Shown in pieces: positions 1-7,827 of a stretch of DNA of 27,436 nt (its first letter is position 1; each line of letters begins with the position of its first letter). The translations under genes were made by a program, and so were the position numbers. The notes beneath the pieces were generated by a model, which saw only the letters and a program-made list of their open reading frames with translations, made no database searches and was not told the origin of the DNA. The stretch is from Treponema sp. UBA3662. Lineage in GTDB: Bacteria; Spirochaetota; Spirochaetia; Treponematales; Treponemataceae. The stretch is from NCBI GenBank assembly GCA_002373205.1, contig DFJV01000090.1, positions 1 to 27,436 on the forward strand, in the 5' to 3' direction.

Positions 1-347
1 TTAAGGGTGGACGCATCGAGCCATTTGGAAGCCTTTCTCGTCTTAAGCAGAACGTAAACGGTAAGACAAGAAAAGACCACCGTAACCTTATGGACGCAAT
101 GATTAAGCTTTACGCCCAGTACAAGGATACGCTGGAAAAGAAGTCCATGGGCTTCAACATGTCCGCATGGGACGAAAAGCTCCTTAAATACGGCGTAATG
201 TTTGAATCCCAGATGATGGATTTGTCTGTAAACATTCCTCTTGAAGAGGCTTTGGACAACGGCTGGAAGATTCTTGCCTCATGTTTTGAAAAGCAGGAAA
301 CAGGCCTTAAGACAGAACTTATTGAACAGTTCTGGCCGAAGAACTAA
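1..347 (+). CDS. atpB: V-type ATP synthase subunit B, C-terminal fragment (5' end outside window)
   Basis: The frame is open from base 3 to the TAA at 345-347, so this is the last ~114 residues of a longer gene that begins upstream. The visible part starts with the RIEPFGSLSRLKQ stretch and ends with EQFWPKN, as in the C-terminal helical domain of archaeal/bacterial V-type subunit B, the non-catalytic nucleotide-binding subunit of the A3B3 head. An internal ATG at 90 is not the true start, because the conserved reading continues upstream of it. Subunit D follows after 19 bases, which fits the usual A-B-D-I-K order of spirochaete V-ATPase operons. I am confident of the family; the catalytic region cannot be assessed because it lies outside the window. 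Confidence 0.93.
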   Translation, partial: KGGRIEPFGSLSRLKQNVNGKTRKDHRNLMDAMIKLYAQYKDTLEKKSMGFNMSAWDEKLLKYGVMFESQMMDLSVNIPLEEALDNGWKILASCFEKQETGLKTELIEQFWPKN

Positions 348-366
348 TTTTTTGGGAGCTTGATTA

Positions 367-996
367 ATGGCTAAGATAAAGCTGACTAAAAATGAGCAGA
401 AGGTTCAGAAAGACGCGCTTAAGATGTACCAGCGCTATCTTCCGACCCTTACGCTTAAAAAACAGCAGCTGCAGTCAGAAATACGAACGATAGATGAAAA
501 GGCCAGGGAAGTCCGTGCCCAGAAAAAATCTCTGGAAGAGGACTTTGAAAAATGGATTTCCGTCTTCGGCGAACAGGATGCATTCAAGCCCGAAATGGTC
601 ACCGTAAGGAACATTAAGAAGGGCTGGGGCAACATTGCCGGCGTAAAGATTCCAATTTATGAGGGTGCTGATTTTGGCCGTGGAGATTACGACCTTTATT
701 CAACACCTTTGTGGATAGACATGGCTGCAGACCGCATGGAAAAGGCCCTTGAGCTTGACCTTCAGGCAGAAGTGCTTGAGGAGCAGGTAAGGCTTCTTTC
801 CAAGGAACTGCGAACTACGACTCAGCGCGTAAACCTCTTCGAGAAGGTTAAGATTCCCGAAACAAAGGCTAACATCAAGAAAATTGGTGTTTTCCTTGGA
901 GACGAACAGGTTGCCGCCGTTGTACGCTCAAAGATTTCAAAGAAGAAGCTCCAGAATGTGGCGTCTTCAGATGCAAAAGACAAGGGAGGTAAATAA
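367..996 (+). CDS. atpD: V-type ATP synthase subunit D (central stalk)
   Basis: This 209-residue protein matches the usual length of V/A-type subunit D, the central rotor shaft that couples the A3B3 head to the membrane ring. The first ~75 residues form a Lys/Gln/Glu-rich helix (KNEQKVQKDALKMYQRYLP onward), and residues ~125-165 form a second long helix. Together they would make the antiparallel coiled coil expected of the shaft. The C-terminus is basic. The ATG is preceded by GGGAG at 354-358, 8 bases away. The stop codon overlaps the ATG of subunit I by one base (TAATG), which indicates translational coupling in the same operon. Confidence 0.93.
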   Translation: MAKIKLTKNEQKVQKDALKMYQRYLPTLTLKKQQLQSEIRTIDEKAREVRAQKKSLEEDFEKWISVFGEQDAFKPEMVTVRNIKKGWGNIAGVKIPIYEGADFGRGDYDLYSTPLWIDMAADRMEKALELDLQAEVLEEQVRLLSKELRTTTQRVNLFEKVKIPETKANIKKIGVFLGDEQVAAVVRSKISKKKLQNVASSDAKDKGGK

Positions 997-3005
997 TGGC
1001 AATTGTTCAGATGAAAAAAGTTTCCCTTGTCGTATTGAATTCGCACCGCAAGGAGTCTTTAAAGAAACTTCGCAAGATGGGCTTGCTTCATTTGGAGACA
1101 GTCCAGGGCAAAGGTCCGGTTCTTGCTTTGTACAAGGAAAATTCAGCTGCCGCAGACAAGGCTATTTCTATCATTGATGAAATAAAGTTGCCTAAAAAGC
1201 AGTTGCCGGTTCAGGTAAAGCTTTCTAAAGAAGGCGCAATTGAAAAGGCAAAGGAAATTGTTTCCCTGAATGACAAAAAGAAGTCCCTGCTGGACAAAAT
1301 CTCACAGGATATAATAGAGCTTGAGCGTCTTTCTTCCTGGGGGTCAGTAGACCCGGATGATTTTGCATATCTTGCAGAAAAGGGAATATTCCTTTATATG
1401 TTCGAGATTCCTCTGGACAAGTATTCGCTTGTGGGCAAGGAATCAAAGACCATACTGGTAAATTCCGTTAACAAGACCGCGCGTTTTCTGCTTCTTTCGG
1501 AAACGGAAGTAACGGATAGACCTGCGGATTTGCCTCCGGAAGCATATTCTGTACCGGTGCCGGATCGTTCTACGGACAAAATAGCCGCTGACATTGCGGA
1601 GGCAAAGGCAAGAATTGCTCAGATAGAAAGCGAGCTTACCGAAGACAAAAAGTACCGTGCCGTCCTTGCAGACTTAAAGAATTCTCTTGCAACAGACATT
1701 GAATTTGAAAATGTCTACAGCGGCATGGAACGTGACCAAAGCGGAAAGGCAGAAGAAGCTAAAGATTCTTTGGAGCCTATGACAGTGGAAGATGCACTTG
1801 CACAGGCAAAGGCCGAGGAAGAGGAAAGCGGAAATTCTCTTGCATGGGTTACGGGCTATGTTCCTGTTGACTCAATGGACAAGTTTGAAAGCGAATGTAG
1901 GGCCAATGAATGGGCTTATGCTATGGCAGACCCTGCGGAAGAAGACTTTGTTCCTACAAAGCTTCACAACAACAAGCTTGTAAGCCTTATCTATCCGCTC
2001 ACGGACTTCTTGGACGTAACTCCGGGCTATCATGAATATGATATTTCGGGCTGGTTCCTGCTGTTCTTCTGCATCTTCTTTGCAATGATTTTTGCGGATG
2101 CTGGCTACGGCCTTTTGATTGCGCTTTTGGGTCTTTTGCTTTACTTCAAGAGCAAAAAAGGCTCAAGGTCGCTTCCTGTGCTTGTAGTTCTTTTGGGTGT
2201 CTGTACTATGGTTTGGGGAACACTCACGTGCTCTCTCTTTGGAATTTCAGCAGACAGGCTGCCGTCTTTGTTCACTGGTCTTTCTTCTGCAAGTCCTTTT
2301 GCAGCAAGCACTGTGGGCGAAGAGGCTGCAAACACTAACCAGAAGGTCTTCTGCTTTGTCCTTGCATTGATTCAGTTAAGCATTGCGCACATAAAGGGCA
2401 TAGTAAGCAACAGAAAGAGTCTTAAGGCCATAGGTGAATTTGGTTCTCTAATGCAGCTTTGGGGTATGTTCTACGTTGTAATGAACATGGTTGTTGATTC
2501 CAGCAAGTTCCCCCTGAGCGACACTGGCATTCCGATAAGGGCATTCGGCTTTACCTTCCCGTCAAATCTTCCTATTATCTGTATAGGTGTACTTTTGTTC
2601 GGATTTGCGTTAAGCTTTGTCTTCTCCAATTATGACGGAAGCATCGGAAAGTCTGTCTTGGAAAGCTGCAAGAACATCATCAGCGTGCTTTTGGGTATCG
2701 TTAACGTGTTCTCGGACATTGTTTCTTATATCCGCCTCTGGGCTGTAGCTCTTGCGGGAGCTGCAATCAGCAGTACGGTAAACTCAATGGCAGGCCCAAT
2801 GTTCGGCAAGCTTGCGCTCGTAATCTTTGCGGTAGTTCTTCTTGTGTTTGGTCATGGACTTAACATGATGCTGAACCTGCTTTCCGTAATCGTTCACGGC
2901 GTACGTCTTAACACCCTTGAATTCTCAACTCACTTGGGAATGACATGGAGTGGAACAAAATACAGGCCTTTCAGCGAAGGTGCAAAGCCTTTCGGTGAAG
3001 AATAA
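996..3005 (+). CDS. atpI: V-type ATP synthase subunit I (membrane stator, a-subunit homologue)
   Basis: This 669-residue subunit carries ions past the rotor ring. Residues 1-345 are soluble and rich in coiled coil, forming the peripheral-stalk anchor. Residues ~350-640 contain about seven or eight hydrophobic segments, starting with GWFLLFFCIFFAMIFADAGY. The essential arginine is visible as R580 in YIRLWAVALAG, equivalent to the conserved Arg of Vph1-type a-subunits. The conserved HGVRLNTLEF motif follows near the C-terminus. The start is set by a strong Shine-Dalgarno (AGGGAGGT, 984-991) and by the one-base overlap with subunit D. Subunit K follows after a 106-base structured leader. Confidence 0.94.
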   Translation: MAIVQMKKVSLVVLNSHRKESLKKLRKMGLLHLETVQGKGPVLALYKENSAAADKAISIIDEIKLPKKQLPVQVKLSKEGAIEKAKEIVSLNDKKKSLLDKISQDIIELERLSSWGSVDPDDFAYLAEKGIFLYMFEIPLDKYSLVGKESKTILVNSVNKTARFLLLSETEVTDRPADLPPEAYSVPVPDRSTDKIAADIAEAKARIAQIESELTEDKKYRAVLADLKNSLATDIEFENVYSGMERDQSGKAEEAKDSLEPMTVEDALAQAKAEEEESGNSLAWVTGYVPVDSMDKFESECRANEWAYAMADPAEEDFVPTKLHNNKLVSLIYPLTDFLDVTPGYHEYDISGWFLLFFCIFFAMIFADAGYGLLIALLGLLLYFKSKKGSRSLPVLVVLLGVCTMVWGTLTCSLFGISADRLPSLFTGLSSASPFAASTVGEEAANTNQKVFCFVLALIQLSIAHIKGIVSNRKSLKAIGEFGSLMQLWGMFYVVMNMVVDSSKFPLSDTGIPIRAFGFTFPSNLPIICIGVLLFGFALSFVFSNYDGSIGKSVLESCKNIISVLLGIVNVFSDIVSYIRLWAVALAGAAISSTVNSMAGPMFGKLALVIFAVVLLVFGHGLNMMLNLLSVIVHGVRLNTLEFSTHLGMTWSGTKYRPFSEGAKPFGEE

Positions 3006-3014
3006 TGTCGGAAG

Positions 3015-3097
3015 TCTGCTTTTGCAGAACTAAAACTTGATAACAGGCGGGTTTTGTGCCCGTCTTTAAATAGAATAATAAACTGCCCAAAAAGGGC
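3015..3097 (+). promoter_or_regulatory. three-hairpin leader between atpI and atpK
   Basis: Three local hairpins occupy this gap: TCTGC/GCAGA with a TTTT loop (3015-3028), AGGCGGG/CCCGTCT with a 7-base loop (3045-3065), and GCCC/GGGC with an AAAAA loop (3085-3097). The last ends three bases before the AAGGAG ribosome-binding site of atpK. The second is followed by TTAAATA and might be a weak attenuator. No convincing promoter is visible here. Because subunit K is needed in many copies per enzyme, an RNA-level control (processing, stabilisation or enhanced initiation) is a reasonable inference but is not demonstrated. Confidence 0.5.
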
Positions 3098-3111
3098 TTA
3101 AGGAGTTAATT

Positions 3112-3564
3112 ATGAACTGGGGTATGATTGGTGCTGGTGTTGTAATGGGCATTGCCGCTATGGGAAGTGCAATTGGTATTGGTATTGCAGGCCAGGGTGC
3201 TATTGGAGCATGGAAAAGATGTTACTTGAACAACAAGCCTGCTCCATTCCTTCTGGTTGTTTTTGCCGGTGCTCCGCTTACACAGACAATTTACGGCTTC
3301 CTTCTTATGAACAACATGCTTGCAAAGGCAAAGGCTCTTGCAGAAGAAGCATATAAGACAGGCGGTCTCTTCCTCTTGGGTCTTGGTATTGCATGTGGTC
3401 TTTCTATGTGTATGTCTGCAATTGCACAGGGAAAAGCTGGTGCCGCTGGTTCCGATGCTCTTGGCGAAACAGGTAAGGGCTTTACAAACTACATCATGGT
3501 AGTTGGTCTTTGCGAAACAATCGCTTTGTTCAGCATGGTATTCGGCATGATGGTTCAGCTCTAA
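3112..3564 (+). CDS. atpK: V-type ATP synthase subunit K (rotor ring proteolipid), Na+-type ligand set
   Basis: This 150-residue, very hydrophobic protein has four membrane helices in two tandem hairpins, the duplicated c-subunit form. The ion-carrying glutamate is E135 in GLCETIALF. The first hairpin has T57-Q58 and Y61 (PLTQTIYGF) and helix 3 has Q106 (AIAQGK). These align with Thr64, Gln65, Tyr68, Gln110 and Glu139, which coordinate Na+ in Enterococcus hirae NtpK, so I infer sodium coupling. The first hairpin has lost its carboxylate, as in other V-type K subunits. AAGGAG at 3100-3105 is spaced 6 bases from the ATG. It is the last gene of the V-ATPase operon; a terminator-like hairpin follows. 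Confidence 0.94.
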   Translation: MNWGMIGAGVVMGIAAMGSAIGIGIAGQGAIGAWKRCYLNNKPAPFLLVVFAGAPLTQTIYGFLLMNNMLAKAKALAEEAYKTGGLFLLGLGIACGLSMCMSAIAQGKAGAAGSDALGETGKGFTNYIMVVGLCETIALFSMVFGMMVQL

Positions 3565-3608
3565 TCCGGCAGACCATATCATAGTAGATTTACAATTTTC
3601 TAAAAAGG

Positions 3609-3650
3609 CTGCTCTTTTCCGTAAGGCGGGAAGGGGCAGTCCCTTATTTT
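3609..3650 (+). terminator. terminator-like hairpin after atpK
   Basis: A 13-base-pair stem (3609-3621 with 3627-3639, three G-U pairs, loop TAAGG) is followed by TCCCTTATTTT. The U-run is interrupted, so termination may be partial. A second, mutually compatible hairpin (CCCTT 3641-3645 with AAGGG 3652-3656) would cover the AAAGGGG ribosome-binding site of ispG. Confidence 0.6.
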
Positions 3651-3665
3651 AAAGGGGCAAAGATT

Positions 3666-4763
3666 ATGTTCAAGACACCAAGGGTCGTTACAGTAGGCGG
3701 ATTCAGCGGAATAAGGAAAATACTCGTAGGCGGAGACAATCCAGTTACAATTCAGACAATGTGGAAAGAAGGCATTACCGATGTAACGGAAGGCTCTGAG
3801 CACCTGCAGCAAATCCTTAGGCAGATAAACACCCTAAAATCCCTTGGCTGCGACATAATCCGTTTTGCTGTCCCCGATATGCAAAGTGCCGCAGCACTTG
3901 GAATAATAGCCTCCCACACAGACGTGCCTTTAGTTGCGGACATTCATTTTGACTACCGACTGGCACTTGAAACGCTAAAATCAGGCCCAGTTTCCGTAAT
4001 CAGAATAAATCCAGGCAACATAGGAAGCCGTGACAGGGTAGAAAAAGTGGTCAATGCCTGCAAAGAAAAGGGTGTTGCCATAAGAATAGGCGTAAACACA
4101 GGAAGCCTTCCCAAAGACCTTGAAGCCTGGGTTGAAGAAAAAAGAATGACCCGCGCAAAGGCCCTTGCAGAGACAGCCATGCGTGAAGCCGCCGTTTTTG
4201 AAGACCTTGACTTTAAGAACGTAGTCGTAAGCATGAAGGCATCATCCGTCCAGGAAACAATAGAAGCCAACGAGGAATTTGCAAAAGAAAGCGACATCCC
4301 CCTTCATATTGGCGTAACGGAAGCCGGTCCCCTTATAAGCGGCGTCGTAAAGTCAACGCTTGCATTTTCAACCCTGCTAAAAGAAGGCCTTGGTTCCACA
4401 ATCCGCGTAAGCCTTTCATCTGCACCGGAAAACGAAGTCATAGCAGGCCGCGAGATACTGCATGAATGTGGCAAAAGGCAGGCCGGAGTTACATTGGTAA
4501 GCTGTCCAAGATGCGGCCGTTTGGGCTTTGACGTGCACGCTTTTATGGAAAAGTGGCAGAATGAGCTCTATTCCTTAAAAAAAGATGTAACTATTGCCGT
4601 CATGGGATGTATTGTTAATGGGCCTGGAGAAGGCAAGCACGCAGACCTTGGAATTGCAGGTGGCGGGGACAAGGTCATTATTTTCAAGAAGGGCAAAATA
4701 GTGCGAACAATTCCTTCCAAAGATGCCGATAAGATATTCAGAGAAGAACTGAATTCATTGTAA
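3666..4763 (+). CDS. ispG: 4-hydroxy-3-methylbut-2-enyl diphosphate synthase (IspG/GcpE)
   Basis: IspG catalyses the penultimate step of the MEP isoprenoid pathway, reducing methylerythritol cyclodiphosphate to HMBPP with a [4Fe-4S] cluster. The protein has 365 residues, close to the ~370 of the compact bacterial form. The N-terminal TIM-barrel begins with VTVGGF and contains VADIHFDYRLAL and RINPGNIG. The cluster domain shows C280 and C283 (SCPRCGRLGFD), C315 (VMGCIVNGPGE) and E322, the same spacing as C270/C273/C305/E312 of E. coli. AAAGGGG lies 8 bases upstream of the ATG. It lies 25 bases before the next gene, which is probably co-transcribed with it. Confidence 0.96.
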   Translation: MFKTPRVVTVGGFSGIRKILVGGDNPVTIQTMWKEGITDVTEGSEHLQQILRQINTLKSLGCDIIRFAVPDMQSAAALGIIASHTDVPLVADIHFDYRLALETLKSGPVSVIRINPGNIGSRDRVEKVVNACKEKGVAIRIGVNTGSLPKDLEAWVEEKRMTRAKALAETAMREAAVFEDLDFKNVVVSMKASSVQETIEANEEFAKESDIPLHIGVTEAGPLISGVVKSTLAFSTLLKEGLGSTIRVSLSSAPENEVIAGREILHECGKRQAGVTLVSCPRCGRLGFDVHAFMEKWQNELYSLKKDVTIAVMGCIVNGPGEGKHADLGIAGGGDKVIIFKKGKIVRTIPSKDADKIFREELNSL

Positions 4764-4788
4764 AATTATTCCTGGGAGTCGTTTAAAT

Positions 4789-6012
4789 ATGAAGACAATT
4801 ACAAAAAAACTCGTTTCCTTGACTTTTGCCGCTATTTTTTCAGTTTGTTGCCCGCTTGCGTTTGCAAAGTCCAATGCAGAAGCCGATTATTTTTTGACAT
4901 TGCGGTATGCCCAGAATGCTTTTGAAAATGGAGACTATGGCAAGGCTTTGTCTTTGGCAGAAAAAGCCAAGGATGAGCGCATAAAGGTCGTGGAAAGTGA
5001 GCTCAAAATCCTTGAACAGACCCAAAAAATTGCAGCCGTAAGAAAAGCAGGTGATTCCCTGGACGACATAATGAGCGAGCTTAGGCAGAGAAACCAGGCA
5101 AAGGCTATCGACGTAATAGAAAACTATGTGGATAAGTATGGAAAAGACAGGTTCAGCGGAAAATATTCCGTACTTAAGGATTTTATAATAAGAACCAAGA
5201 ATTTCCCAGAATCTGACTTTTTGATTGGCAAGATTTACAGGCTGGAAGGTGAAACATCCGTTGCCGAAGAGTATATGAACAAGGCCTACGACAAAAAGGA
5301 CATACTGAACGTCCCGGACCTAAAGTATGACATTCTCTATGAACTCGCCGAAATTTCAAAAGACAAGCATGACAATGACGGTTATGAGCGTTATTTTAAG
5401 AACATACTAAAAGACGACAAATACTATGCAGATGAAGAGCCAAAGGACGCAAAAACTGCAGTGAATGCTGCCAAGGCTTCCAAAGACAAGGCTGATATTG
5501 AAAATTCAAAGAACATTCACAATAAAAGGGCCTATATGAATTCTATCGTAAGGCTCATAAAGACAAACCGTGCGGATAGCGTTGAAAAATTCTTCCTTAT
5601 GTACCGCAACGACTCTGACATTTCCACAAAGGCTTTGGCTGGACTTTCAGACTTCTACTTTAAGCAGGGACAGAACGAAAAGGCTCTCCGCTGCTCAGCA
5701 CTCGGATGCATAACAGCCTTGACAAAAATCGAAGAAATTCTTAAAGACCGCCTTACAGATTATAGCTACACTTCCTTTGCAGACCTCTTAAAAAATGCCT
5801 CTGCCTACAGCGACGTTGTAAGTTGGGGCAACAAAAACGGTATCTGGCAGATGTATTTTAATTTTGCTGAGATTGCAAACAGCTGCGGATGCAAGAATTT
5901 TGCCCAGGAACTGTTCTCTATCCTAAAAGACTACGAGCCTGAATCTTATTGGCGCAACAGGGCAGAGCGTTCCTACGAAAAGCTTACAGGACCTGCTCCA
6001 TTGCAGCAATAA
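4789..6012 (+). CDS. exported TPR-like repeat protein, function unknown
   Basis: A 407-residue protein with an N-terminal signal peptide: basic MKTITKK, a hydrophobic core, then A24-F-A26 as a type I cleavage site. C20/C21 make a lipoprotein possible but the lipobox is poor. The mature part is helical and charged, with TPR-like units near residues 33-65 (YAQNAFENGDYGKALSLAEKA), 143-175 (IGKIYRLEGETSVAEEYMNKAY) and 275-305 (GLSDFYFKQGQNEKALRC). I infer a periplasmic or surface scaffold protein. GGGAG at 4774-4778 precedes the ATG. It follows ispG by 25 bases and ends the plus-strand run; its 3' end faces the outer-membrane gene across repeat copy A. No specific family was recognised. Confidence 0.8.
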   Translation: MKTITKKLVSLTFAAIFSVCCPLAFAKSNAEADYFLTLRYAQNAFENGDYGKALSLAEKAKDERIKVVESELKILEQTQKIAAVRKAGDSLDDIMSELRQRNQAKAIDVIENYVDKYGKDRFSGKYSVLKDFIIRTKNFPESDFLIGKIYRLEGETSVAEEYMNKAYDKKDILNVPDLKYDILYELAEISKDKHDNDGYERYFKNILKDDKYYADEEPKDAKTAVNAAKASKDKADIENSKNIHNKRAYMNSIVRLIKTNRADSVEKFFLMYRNDSDISTKALAGLSDFYFKQGQNEKALRCSALGCITALTKIEEILKDRLTDYSYTSFADLLKNASAYSDVVSWGNKNGIWQMYFNFAEIANSCGCKNFAQELFSILKDYEPESYWRNRAERSYEKLTGPAPLQQ

Positions 6013-6019
6013 TAAATTC

Positions 6020-6160
6020 TTGGAGCGTATTGATCTTTTTACTGTGCGTAAGGCTACGCCATTACGCAGTCTCTCTTATTACCCGCTTTCCAGGGCTACG
6101 CTTACGCTCCGGCCCGCTGTCGCGGTCTTGCTGCGCAACCCTTCCAATCGGGGCTAGGCT
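6020..6160 (+). repeat. structured intergenic repeat, copy A
   Basis: It shares three blocks with copy B at 15308-15444: TTGGAGCGTATT plus CTTTT(T)ACTGTG at the left, CCCGCTTT(C/G)CAGGG in the middle, and CCCTTCCAATCGGGGCTAGG at the right. Between the blocks the bases differ but hairpins are kept: TGCGTAA/TTACGCA enclosing GGC-TAC-GCC (6045-6068), and CCGC-TGTC-GCGG (6114-6125). The ends TTGGA (6020-6024) and TCCAA (6143-6147) are complementary. It lies between two convergent genes, where the first hairpin could also aid termination of the TPR gene. Confidence 0.8.
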
Positions 6161-6198
6161 CATTTTGCAAAATACTGATTACAATAAAACTTTTTATG

Positions 6199-7827
6199 CT
6201 AATATTGTAGGCCAAGGCCAAAAGTAAATTCATATTTTTTGCACTGTTCACGCCAGTCTTGGTTTAGGTGGCTTCCACCAAGCCATCTTCCTACGTCCAC
6301 ACCCATGCTTGCGCGCACTACAAAGCTTTTCCACCTCTGCATAAAGAAGAGGGCTTCCAGACCTGCTGCGTAAAATCCGTCCTTGTAGTTAAAGGTCATA
6401 TCCGTAGCCTCGTTGTGGGTAAGACCAATATCCATAAAGGGCGAAAGCTGGAATTCAAAGTCAAGATAGGGACATATTTTGTGGGGCAGCCAGCCTATGA
6501 TTTTTATTGGGGCGGGAGCCGTATTGTAGGAGCCAAAAATCTTATATCCCCAGTCCATCCAGTGGGTTGTAATTATGTGAACGGGCATGTCAATGGAGAA
6601 TTGCAGGCCTGTGTCAGAATCCAGGGCTTCCTTGTCAAAGTCCTTGTATTCCTGCTCATCCTTTATTCCCCTAAGCCTTGCGCCAAGCGCGTTTTGGTGA
6701 CCGTTCTTTATTACATAGTAGTATGCGTCAACCGTAATTCCAACCCAATCCCAGAAAGACGTAAAGAATTTTGATTCAATTTCCACTGAAGGGGCAAGGC
6801 TTTCCGTCTTAAAATTCCACTTGAAGCCCTGTTCTATAGACTCTGAATATCCATCCCTAAAATTTCCCTTCCAGTTTTCATTGCTTATGGATATTGAGTG
6901 TGCAATTTTAAGCGTCGGTCCCAGGAGATCTTCGTTTAAGGATGATATTCCGTCCTTGTCCCAGTTGTAGGTAGCGGTTGCGGAAGGTGTGTATACCACG
7001 GGCGTAAATTTGTTGATTTTTCCCAGTGTAAGAGGCATGTCTATGCCGCCTTCCTCAACAAAATATAATTCATCGCCGTATTCTTCGTATTCTGTATCGC
7101 GGACAACAGACTGTGTTGCATGTATGTTGAATGAATTGTCTTCTCCGAAGGGGATTCCTATTTTTAGGCCTGTAGCAACATCAAATTCCGGCTTTCCTTC
7201 TCCTAAGGTCCAAGAAAAGGAAACGTCGTTTGTCCATGCGTTTTCCGTTATGCCAATGTCAAAAGGATAGTCATAGTCAAAATTTGTCCCGAACTCCATT
7301 TTCCTGAAGTTTGTAGGCTCATCATCATTTCCGAATTGTGCGTTAACGTCCAGGTTGAAGGTGCTAAGGGTTCCCAGAAAGTTTTTGTCCTTGAGCTTTA
7401 CCTTGAGGTTTGCACCACTGTTAGAGTTGTAGCTGGGTTTTGGAAGGGCAAGAAGGTTGTGTGCTTCGGAAACCGATATTTCGAGCACTACGGGGGTTAT
7501 ACCGTCAGTCTGTGCCAGTGTCGTGCACTTAATCTGAGTTTCCTCAAAGAGCCTTGTGTTGTCATATTTTTGTTTTATGTCCGCAATGTAGGCATCCAAT
7601 TCTTCTTTTGACTTAAAGACCTGTTTTTTGCTGATTTTGTAGAGACGTTTTAGGGCTGACTTTTGCGTTAGGCCTTTTGAGCTGTATTTGACATCCTTTA
7701 TCCTGTAGGAAACTTGGGGAACTGTTTGTTCTGTTTCCGGTAACTCCTGCGGAAAACAAGTAGCCGCCATTGAACAGATAACGGCAAAACTAAGAAGCAG
7801 TCTTTTTGTGCATTTTGTAATATTCAT
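6199..7827 (-). CDS. outer-membrane beta-barrel protein with one POTRA-like domain (Omp85/BamA-TamA-like)
   Basis: A 542-residue protein. A signal peptide covers residues 1 to ~27. Residues ~40-120 read as one POTRA-like unit (YRIKDVKYSSKGL, helical KSKEELDAYIADIKQKYDNT, then PVVLEISVSE). From ~140 onward alternating-hydrophobicity strands form a barrel. R384-LRGI-388 followed by GLQFSIDMPVHI resembles the lid-loop (V/I)RG(F/Y) motif and next strand of Omp85 proteins. The chain ends in FTFGLGLQY, with a terminal aromatic as expected of a barrel-assembly signal. Canonical BamA has five POTRAs, TamA three and FhaC two. Its ATG directly abuts the TAA of the sugar-phosphate transferase gene, so the two are surely co-transcribed. 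A role in glycan or protein export to the surface is inference; a plain porin remains possible. Confidence 0.75.
   Translation of the reverse strand: MNITKCTKRLLLSFAVICSMAATCFPQELPETEQTVPQVSYRIKDVKYSSKGLTQKSALKRLYKISKKQVFKSKEELDAYIADIKQKYDNTRLFEETQIKCTTLAQTDGITPVVLEISVSEAHNLLALPKPSYNSNSGANLKVKLKDKNFLGTLSTFNLDVNAQFGNDDEPTNFRKMEFGTNFDYDYPFDIGITENAWTNDVSFSWTLGEGKPEFDVATGLKIGIPFGEDNSFNIHATQSVVRDTEYEEYGDELYFVEEGGIDMPLTLGKINKFTPVVYTPSATATYNWDKDGISSLNEDLLGPTLKIAHSISISNENWKGNFRDGYSESIEQGFKWNFKTESLAPSVEIESKFFTSFWDWVGITVDAYYYVIKNGHQNALGARLRGIKDEQEYKDFDKEALDSDTGLQFSIDMPVHIITTHWMDWGYKIFGSYNTAPAPIKIIGWLPHKICPYLDFEFQLSPFMDIGLTHNEATDMTFNYKDGFYAAGLEALFFMQRWKSFVVRASMGVDVGRWLGGSHLNQDWREQCKKYEFTFGLGLQY

Noticed and set aside
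3106..3582. 158-codon open frame antisense to atpK
   Set aside because: It is Cys/His/Asn-rich nonsense produced by the repetitive Gly/Ala codons of the rotor subunit on the other strand.
5949..6227. 92-codon plus-strand frame over the end of the TPR gene and repeat copy A
   Set aside because: It is mostly translated repeat; the same peptide piece recurs in copy B in front of rnz.
6268..6774. 168-codon open frame on the plus strand inside the outer-membrane gene
   Set aside because: It is antisense to a clear barrel protein, has no domain pattern or ribosome-binding site, and its composition follows the complementary coding strand.
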